A model generated the notes under the pieces. It made no database searches and was not told where the DNA came from. It saw nothing but the letters and a program-made list of their open reading frames with translations. From NCBI RefSeq assembly GCF_013149805.1, contig NZ_JABEZT010000002.1, forward strand, positions 186,001-250,000: a DNA stretch of 64,000 nt. Reading direction: 5' to 3'. Position 1 is the first letter of the stretch. The number at the start of each line of letters is the position of its first letter. Both the position numbers and the translations under genes were made by a program. This document shows, piece by piece, positions 58,979 through 64,000 of the stretch. This DNA is from Isoptericola chiayiensis. Lineage in GTDB: Bacteria; Actinomycetota; Actinomycetes; Actinomycetales; Cellulomonadaceae.

Positions 58979-59958
58979 GGCGCGTCCCGCACCGTCGCGG
59001 GGCCCGCCACCGACGCCAGGATCTCGCGGACGAGGTCCTCGGGACGGACCGCCGACGCCCACGCCGTCGGTGTCAGCGTCAGGCGGTGCGCGAGCACCGG
59101 CACCGCGATGCGCTTGACGTCCTCCGGCACCACGAAGTCCCGGCCGTCGAGCACCGCGATCGCCCGCGCCAGCAGCAGCAGGTTCTGCGAACCACGCGGG
59201 GAGGCCCCCACCTCGAGCGACGGGTGCCGGCGTGTCGCGGCTGCCAGGTCCACGCAGTAGGCCGCCACGTCGGGGTCGACCTCGGTGGCCTCCACGCCGG
59301 CCTGCATCGCCCGCACGGTGTCGGCGTCGACGACCTGCCGGACGGGGGCCTCCTCCGTGCGGCGTGCGACGCGGCGCATCAGGACGTCGTGCTCCTGCGA
59401 GCGGTCGGGGTAGCCGACGGCGAGACGGACCATGAACCGGTCGAGCTGCGCCTCGGGCAGCGGATAGGTGCCCTCGTACTCGACGGGGTTCGACGTGGCG
59501 ACCACGTGGAACGGTCGGGGCAGCGGACGGGTCTCGCCCTCCGCGGAGACCTGCCGCTCGGCCATCGCCTCGAGTAGGGCCGACTGGGTCTTCGGGGCGG
59601 TGCGGTTGATCTCGTCGGCCAGGAACAGGCCCGTGAAGACCGGACCCGGGCGGAACACGAACTCGCGGGTCGCCGGGTCGAACACGCTGGACCCGGTGAC
59701 GTCGCTCGGCAGGAGGTCGGGGGTGCACTGCAGGCGGGCGAAGTCGAGCCCCAGCGCCGTCGCCAGGGACCGGGCCGCGAGGGTCTTGCCCAGACCGGGC
59801 ACGTCCTCGAACAGGACGTGCCCGCCCGCCAGCACCGCCGCGAGCGCCGTCTCGAGGGCTTCGTGCATGCCGACGACGGCGGTGCCGACCTCGTCGAGGA
59901 CGGCGCGGGCGTGGTGGGCGACGTCGGTGACGGGCAGGGGGGTGGGCGTGGGGGTCAT
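58975..59958 (-). CDS. MoxR family AAA+ ATPase
   Basis: 327 residues. Walker A is LFEDVPGLGKTLAARSLA, Walker B VFTGLFLADEINRTAPKTQS, sensor and Arg-finger parts PFHVVATSNPVEYEGTYPLP and LDRFMVRLAVGYPDRSQE. MoxR ATPases act as chaperones for metal insertion or membrane-complex assembly together with DUF58/vWA proteins. It is the fourth gene of the operon; both ends overlap neighbours by 4 bases. Confidence 0.95.
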   Translation of the reverse strand: MTPTPTPLPVTDVAHHARAVLDEVGTAVVGMHEALETALAAVLAGGHVLFEDVPGLGKTLAARSLATALGLDFARLQCTPDLLPSDVTGSSVFDPATREFVFRPGPVFTGLFLADEINRTAPKTQSALLEAMAERQVSAEGETRPLPRPFHVVATSNPVEYEGTYPLPEAQLDRFMVRLAVGYPDRSQEHDVLMRRVARRTEEAPVRQVVDADTVRAMQAGVEATEVDPDVAAYCVDLAAATRRHPSLEVGASPRGSQNLLLLARAIAVLDGRDFVVPEDVKRIAVPVLAHRLTLTPTAWASAVRPEDLVREILASVAGPATVRDAP

Positions 59959-60431
59959 GCGGGCCTTCCGGGTGGGTGGTGGTCGGGGAGGCGGTCGAGG
60001 GTGTCGAGCCAGTGGTGCAGGGTGCGGGGGGTGGGCGGTCGGCGGGACCGGATGCCGGTGAGGACGTCGTCGCCGAGGAGGTGTGCGGCGGCGGCGTGGT
60101 GGGTGGGGTCGTCGAGGTCGATGCCGTGCTGGGCGAGGCGGTGGGTGGCGAGGGCGTGGACGCGGCGGGTGACGCGGGCTGCGACGCGGCCGTCGCGGGT
60201 GAAGGCGGCCCAGCCGAGGTCGGAGACGTCGTGGCGGGCGCCGTCGCGGGTCTGGTCGGGGGGTTGCGGCCAGCGGGCTTCGTCGCCGTGGTCGAGGGCG
60301 CGCCAGGCGTACCAGGTGGCGAGGAGCGCGGCGGGCAGCAGGAGGGCGTGTGCGGGGTCGAGGGTGCGGGTGGCGGCGAGGAGGAGGGCGGCGCCGGTGG
60401 CGAGGATCCAGGGCAGGTGGCGTCGGGTCAT
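59955..60431 (-). CDS. Small membrane protein of the MoxR operon
   Basis: 158 residues. Two N-terminal hydrophobic helices (LPWILATGAALLLAATR and ALLLPAALLATWYAW) are followed by a soluble His/Arg/Asp-rich part (RRVHALATHRLAQHGIDLDD, LHHWLDTLDRLPDHHPPG). Similar small genes often sit between DUF4129 and MoxR genes. Codons are strongly C-ending. No function is assigned. Four-base overlaps on both sides. Confidence 0.75.
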   Translation of the reverse strand: MTRRHLPWILATGAALLLAATRTLDPAHALLLPAALLATWYAWRALDHGDEARWPQPPDQTRDGARHDVSDLGWAAFTRDGRVAARVTRRVHALATHRLAQHGIDLDDPTHHAAAAHLLGDDVLTGIRSRRPPTPRTLHHWLDTLDRLPDHHPPGRPA

Positions 60432-61147
60432 GGCGTGCGGTGGGTGGTGTCGTGGGTGTCGAGGGCGTGGGCGATGGCGGTCAGGGCGTGGCGTGCTTCG
60501 TCGACGTCGTGGGTGGGGGTGGGGCGGTCGGTGAAGCGGGCGTGGGTGTAGAGGTGGCGCAGGGTGGCGACGTCGTGGGGTGGTGCGGGGGTGTCGTCGA
60601 GGACGGTCTGGGTGAACTCGGTGGGTGTCTGGGCGGGGTGGCGGCGGGTGCCGTGCTCGGCGGCGGCGTCCTCGAGGACGAGCCAGGCGGCGATGACGGC
60701 GTCGTGGGTGGTGGGTGCGGCGTCGAGGCGGTCGAGGGCGCGGGTGACGGCGTCGGCGATCTGGGGCAGGGGGACGGTGGGGGCGTCGGTGCCGGGCAGG
60801 GTGTCGCCGGTGTCGAGGTGGTCGGGCGGGGGTGGTGGTTCGGTGTCGTCGCGCAGGGCGTCGAGGACCTTGCGGCCGACGTACCAGAGCAGGAGGGCGA
60901 CGGCGGCGGCGGCGAGGGCGAGGAGCACGGTGAGCAGGGTGTCGTCGTCGTCGGGCGGGGGTTGTTCGTCGGGGGCGGGTGGTGCGCTGGCGGTGGGCAG
61001 CTCCTGCTGGGGCAGGGGGACGTCGCCGAGCTGCAGCAGGGGTGCGGGGACGGTGAGGTGCCAGGGGGTGGCGGCGGCGGCGCCGAGGAGGACGAGGGCG
61101 ACGAGGGTGATCAGGACGGCGGGGTGGCGGGCGGTGCGGGGGTTCAT
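60428..61147 (-). CDS. DUF4129 domain membrane protein
   Basis: 239 residues. Two membrane helices, at about 10-28 (AVLITLVALVLLGAAAA) and 68-90 (LLTVLLALAAAAVALLLWYV), separated by a Pro/Asp-rich extracellular stretch. The C-terminal cytosolic DUF4129 motif is AVIAAWLVLEDAAAEHGTRR with TPTEFTQTVLDD and LRHLYTHARFTDRP. DUF4129 proteins accompany MoxR/DUF58 systems. Overlaps both neighbours by four bases. Confidence 0.88.
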   Translation of the reverse strand: MNPRTARHPAVLITLVALVLLGAAAATPWHLTVPAPLLQLGDVPLPQQELPTASAPPAPDEQPPPDDDDTLLTVLLALAAAAVALLLWYVGRKVLDALRDDTEPPPPPDHLDTGDTLPGTDAPTVPLPQIADAVTRALDRLDAAPTTHDAVIAAWLVLEDAAAEHGTRRHPAQTPTEFTQTVLDDTPAPPHDVATLRHLYTHARFTDRPTPTHDVDEARHALTAIAHALDTHDTTHRTP

Positions 61148-62346
61148 GGGAGCTGGGTGGCGTGCTGGCCGGCGACGGCGGCGGTGACGAAGGCGGCGGG
61201 GTCGGCGTCGAGGTCGCGGCCCATGGTGGACAGGCGGGCGGGGCTGGTGCGCAGCGTGTCGAGCAGGTCTGTGCCGGCGTCGACGTGGACGAGCCGGTGG
61301 GGTGGGGTGAGGGTGCGGGCCTGGTCGTGGACGCGGGCGGTGAGCTCGGTTCCCCAGCCGGGCAGCTCCTGCAGGGCGGGGGCGGGGTGGGGGACGACGA
61401 CGTCGGCGGGCTGCAGGGCGACGCGGCCGTAGGCGGTCAGGGAGTGGTGGGAGATGCCGCGGTGGCGGTCGCGGGGGTCGGCGCCGGAGACGCGCAGGGA
61501 GGCGACGGGGCGCCCTCCGAGGGTGGCGGCGGCGTTGACGGCCTCGCCGGCGGCGACGCCGGAGAAGCCCCAGCGGGTGCCGGTGCCGAGGTTGCCGGGG
61601 CCCTGGGTGACGACGACGAGGTCGGCGTCGGCGACGTGCCGGGCGGCGAGCAGGCCGGTGTGGACGGTGACGGCCTCGAGGTCGCCTCCCCAGGCCTGTC
61701 CGACGGTGACGGTGGCGTCGAGCCAGCCGGACTCGCGCAGGGTGTGCACGGTGCGGGAGAACGTGGCCGGCAGGGCGCCGCCGTCGGTCATGACGTAGAC
61801 GACGCGGGGGGCGGGCCGGCCGGCGGTGGCGGCGGCGTGCCGGGCGCCGGCGACGACGGCGGGCAGCGCGGAGTGCAGGTCGGCGACGACGACGGGCAGT
61901 CCGGCCAGGTCGTCGGCGTCGCGCAGCAGCTCGTGGTGGGGCGACTCCTGCTCGTCGACGCCGAGGACCATGGTCTGCAGGGGGGTGTAGCGGGCCTTGA
62001 CGAGGTGGCCGGGGCCGGGCGCGGGGTCGGCGGGCACGGTGTCGAGGGGTGCGGCGACCAGGGCGTACCCGCCGGTGCCGAGCCCGCGGGCCAGGGCGGA
62101 GACGTTCAGGGCCAGCCGGTCGCCGGTGTCGGGGTCGCCGACGAGGTCGGTGTAGGCCAGGGCCCGCACGTCGACGACGTCGGTGCCGGGCAGCGGGGCG
62201 TCGAGACGGACCGTCAGCTCGCGGGCTCCCGGATGGTGGTGCCCGCGGCGGGTCACGGTGCCGGTGCGCCAGGTGACGTGCGCCGGCCCGGGTGGCGTGG
62301 CGTCGTCGCGGGTGCGCTGTGGTCGGTTCGTCGGCCCTGTCGTCAC
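61144..62346 (-). CDS. DUF3866 family protein
   Basis: 400 residues matching the actinobacterial DUF3866 family along its length: NVSALARGLGTGGYALV, PVVVADLHSALPAVVAG, VVYVMTDGGALPATFSRTV, VVVTQGPGNLGTGTRWGFSG and DPRDRHRGISHHSLTAYGR. Function is unknown; the His-rich DRHRGISHHS stretch and Gly loops suggest an enzyme. It is the first gene of the minus-strand operon, with a leaderless GTG start (TAGGCT seven bases upstream). Confidence 0.92.
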   Translation of the reverse strand: MTTGPTNRPQRTRDDATPPGPAHVTWRTGTVTRRGHHHPGARELTVRLDAPLPGTDVVDVRALAYTDLVGDPDTGDRLALNVSALARGLGTGGYALVAAPLDTVPADPAPGPGHLVKARYTPLQTMVLGVDEQESPHHELLRDADDLAGLPVVVADLHSALPAVVAGARHAAATAGRPAPRVVYVMTDGGALPATFSRTVHTLRESGWLDATVTVGQAWGGDLEAVTVHTGLLAARHVADADLVVVTQGPGNLGTGTRWGFSGVAAGEAVNAAATLGGRPVASLRVSGADPRDRHRGISHHSLTAYGRVALQPADVVVPHPAPALQELPGWGTELTARVHDQARTLTPPHRLVHVDAGTDLLDTLRTSPARLSTMGRDLDADPAAFVTAAVAGQHATQLP

Positions 62347-62353
62347 CCGAAGG

Positions 62354-62373
62354 AGCCTACCGGCGGCTACCGT
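62354..62373. promoter_or_regulatory. Back-to-back leaderless promoters of the DUF3866 operon and pafB
   Basis: TAGGCT on the minus strand (62359-62354) is 7 bases before GTG 62346; TACCGT on the plus strand (62368-62373) is 8 bases before ATG 62382. Only 35 bases separate the two start codons, so each -35 region must overlap the opposite gene. Confidence 0.6.
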
Positions 62374-62381
62374 GGTGGCCG

Positions 62382-63419
62382 ATGAGTGCTGGGAGCGAGT
62401 CGGGTCCGGCGACCCGGCCGGACGAACGCCTGCTGAACCTCGTGATCGCGCTGGTGAACACCTCCGCGGCGATGACCAAGCAGCAGGTGCGCGCCAACGT
62501 GCACGGCTACGGCGCGGCGGCGTCGACGGACGCGTTCGAGCGGATGTTCGAGCGCGACAAGGACACGCTGCGCGCCCTGGGCGTGCCGATCGTGACGGTG
62601 GAGGGCAGCGGCCACAGCGACGAGGTCGGCTACCGCATCGACAACGAGGCGTACGCGCTGGGACCGGTGGACCTGACCCCGGCCGAGCTGGGCGTGGTGG
62701 CCCTCGCCGCCCAGCTGTGGTCGGACAAGCTGCTGCGCACCGACATGTCGCGCGCGATGACGAAGCTCGCGGCGGCCGGTGCGGGCGACGCCGCCGAGGA
62801 CGTCGTGGCGGGTCTGACGCCGCGGGTGCGGGCGGCGGGCGACGCGTACGGTCCGCTGCTGGAGGCGATCTCCGAACGGCGGGTCGTGACCTTCCGCTAC
62901 CGCGCCGCCAGCACCGGGCAGGTGCGCGCCCGACGCGTCGAGCCCTGGCGCATCGCCGCGCGCGGCGGCGGCTGGTACGTCGTGGGGCACGACCTCGACC
63001 GTGACGCGGTGCGGGTGTTCCGCCTGTCCCGCATCGACGGGCGGGTGCGCGTCGGGCCGCACCCCGACGCCTACCGGATCCCCGCGGACGTCGACGTCGA
63101 CGCCGCGCTGGGCGCCCGCGTCGGGGCGGAGCGCACCGCCCGCCTGGCCGTGGCGCCGGAACGGGCCACCGCGCTGCGCGCCCGCGCCGTGAGCGCGCCG
63201 GAACCCGACGCCGGCCCGCCCGTCCCCGCGGGCCGCGACCTCGTCGTCGTCCCGTTCAAGACGTTGACGCCGCTGGCCGACGAGATCGCCGGCCACGGCG
63301 CCGCCGTCGTCGTCCTCGAGCCCGCCGACCTGCGCAGCGAGGTGCTGCGGCGGTTGCGCGCCGCCGCCGCGCTGCCCCGGACCACCGAGGAGGAGGAGCC
63401 TGATGGCCGAACGCGCTGA
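62382..63419 (+). CDS. pafB: PafB-type WYL-domain transcriptional regulator
   Basis: 345 residues. An N-terminal winged helix (LLNLVIALVNTSAAMTKQQV, ERMFERDKDTLRALGVPIVT) leads to a WYL domain (VTFRYRAAST, RRVEPWRIAARGGGWYVVGHD, VRVFRLSRIDGRV) and a C-terminal WCX part. PafB and PafC form the heterodimer that activates LexA-independent DNA damage genes in actinobacteria, with the WYL domain sensing single-stranded DNA. The overlap with the next WYL gene supports this assignment. Confidence 0.92.
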   Translation: MSAGSESGPATRPDERLLNLVIALVNTSAAMTKQQVRANVHGYGAAASTDAFERMFERDKDTLRALGVPIVTVEGSGHSDEVGYRIDNEAYALGPVDLTPAELGVVALAAQLWSDKLLRTDMSRAMTKLAAAGAGDAAEDVVAGLTPRVRAAGDAYGPLLEAISERRVVTFRYRAASTGQVRARRVEPWRIAARGGGWYVVGHDLDRDAVRVFRLSRIDGRVRVGPHPDAYRIPADVDVDAALGARVGAERTARLAVAPERATALRARAVSAPEPDAGPPVPAGRDLVVVPFKTLTPLADEIAGHGAAVVVLEPADLRSEVLRRLRAAAALPRTTEEEEPDGRTR

Positions 63420-64000
63420 CGACCGCCTCGTACGGCTGCTGGGCATCGTCGCCTACCTCGACGGCGCCGGCCCCGTGCCCGTCGAGGAGCTCGCCCAACG
63501 CTTCGGTGTCACCCCCGCACGCATCCGCGAGGACATCGACGCGCTGTGGGTCAGCGGCACACCCGGCTACATGCCCGACGACCTGATCGACTTCGACGCC
63601 TTCTCCCTGGAGAACGGCATGGTCACGCTCACCCAGTCGCGCGGCCTGACCCGCCCGCTGCGGCTCGGCACCCGCGAGGCCGTCGCGCTCGTCGCCGCGC
63701 TGCGGGCCATGCGCTCCACGCCGGCCGTGCAGGCCGCCCCCGGACGCGCCGACGTCGTCGACTCCGCGCTGGCCAAGCTCACCGCCGCCACCGGCGAGGC
63801 CGCGAGCGCCGTGGACGTGCGCCTGGGTGGGGACGAGGACGCGGCGGCGCTGGGTGCGTTGACGCGGGCGTTGAGCGCGGGGCGGCGGGTGCGGTTGCGG
63901 TACGTGGACGCGGCGGACGTGGTCAGCGTGCGGGACGTGGATCCGTGGCGGCTGCTGACGCAGGACCGGGCGACGTACCTGGTGGCGTGGTGTCACCGGG
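63403..64000 (+). CDS. pafC: PafC-type WYL-domain regulator, 5' part (runs off the window)
   Basis: First 199 residues, open at the window end. The N-terminal HTH is LVRLLGIVAYLDGAGPVPVE with ELAQRFGVTPARIREDIDAL, followed by the linker and the start of the WYL domain (VRLRYVDAADVVSVRDVDPW, TYLVAWCHR). ATG 63403 has GGAGGAGGAG upstream and overlaps pafB by 17 bases. At about 63826 the third codon position shifts suddenly from mostly C to mostly G. Confidence 0.92.
   Translation, partial: MAERADDRLVRLLGIVAYLDGAGPVPVEELAQRFGVTPARIREDIDALWVSGTPGYMPDDLIDFDAFSLENGMVTLTQSRGLTRPLRLGTREAVALVAALRAMRSTPAVQAAPGRADVVDSALAKLTAATGEAASAVDVRLGGDEDAAALGALTRALSAGRRVRLRYVDAADVVSVRDVDPWRLLTQDRATYLVAWCHR

Noticed and set aside
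1-64000. CRISPR arrays, insertion sequences, rRNA genes, prophage
   Set aside because: Looked for regularly spaced repeats, transposase motifs and rRNA segments; none seen.

Overview
The window is chromosomal DNA from a very GC-rich actinobacterium. Codons end almost always in G or C, GTG starts are common, and about two dozen genes lack a Shine-Dalgarno sequence and instead carry a -10-like hexamer 6 to 8 bases before the start codon (leaderless transcription). The gene order xerD-parA-scpA-scpB-rluB-cmk-der, a pafBC pair, a DUF3866 gene and several carbohydrate-active enzymes suggest Micrococcales, probably Cellulomonadaceae or Promicromonosporaceae. That placement is inference from gene content, not a phylogeny.

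Layout. 1-5975: end of xerD, then parA, scpA, scpB, rluB, cmk and der (chromosome segregation, rRNA modification, nucleotide supply, ribosome assembly). 6046-9886: FMN riboswitch and the riboflavin operon ribD-ribE-ribBA-ribH. 10020-10909: tRNA-Pro(GGG), a strong hairpin and a PD-(D/E)xK nuclease-like gene. 11012-17052: mixed single genes (atypical SDR, S55-like exported protein, dienelactone hydrolase, DUF2200, zinc alcohol dehydrogenase, ScoMcrA-head-like zinc-ribbon protein, DUF998). 17097-24619: alpha-glycoside locus with a GH31 alpha-xylosidase, a D-2-hydroxyacid dehydrogenase and a LacI regulator, divergent from a lipoprotein/permease/permease ABC importer across a promoter with two identical LacI-type operators. 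24623-30038: carboxylesterase, aldo/keto reductase, His-rich membrane protein, CopC-CopD fusion, SDR.

30140-36191: XRE regulator, then an iron-box-controlled divergent pair (SIP-domain protein and exporter-fold ABC half-transporter), acylphosphatase and two CNNM/HlyC-type membrane proteins. 36234-39709: OhrR with its palindromic operator, Ohr peroxidase, and a GH3 enzyme with reversed domain order. 39731-44137: PucR-type and LuxR-type regulators, a secreted cutinase of the PET-hydrolase family, and a TPP riboswitch with thiD. 44156-50717: coiled-coil membrane protein, methyltransferase, a heterodimeric ABC exporter and a QsdR/TetR regulator. 50749-56248: LysR regulator divergent from a threonine dehydratase-like enzyme, YciO/Sua5, UDP-glucose pyrophosphorylase, YigZ, and a small recombinase-like gene bracketed by 15-bp direct repeats. 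56357-62346: a seven-gene minus-strand operon (DUF3866, DUF4129, small membrane protein, MoxR, DUF58, membrane protein, GNAT), mostly joined by 4-base overlaps. 62382-64000: pafB and the start of pafC.

The main points of interest are the PET-hydrolase-type cutinase, the split IrtA-like iron module, the repeat-flanked recombinase-like cassette, the tRNA-adjacent nuclease, the domain-swapped GH3 enzyme, and an 18-bp promoter element shared by two distant regulator genes. No CRISPR array, insertion sequence, rRNA or prophage was seen.
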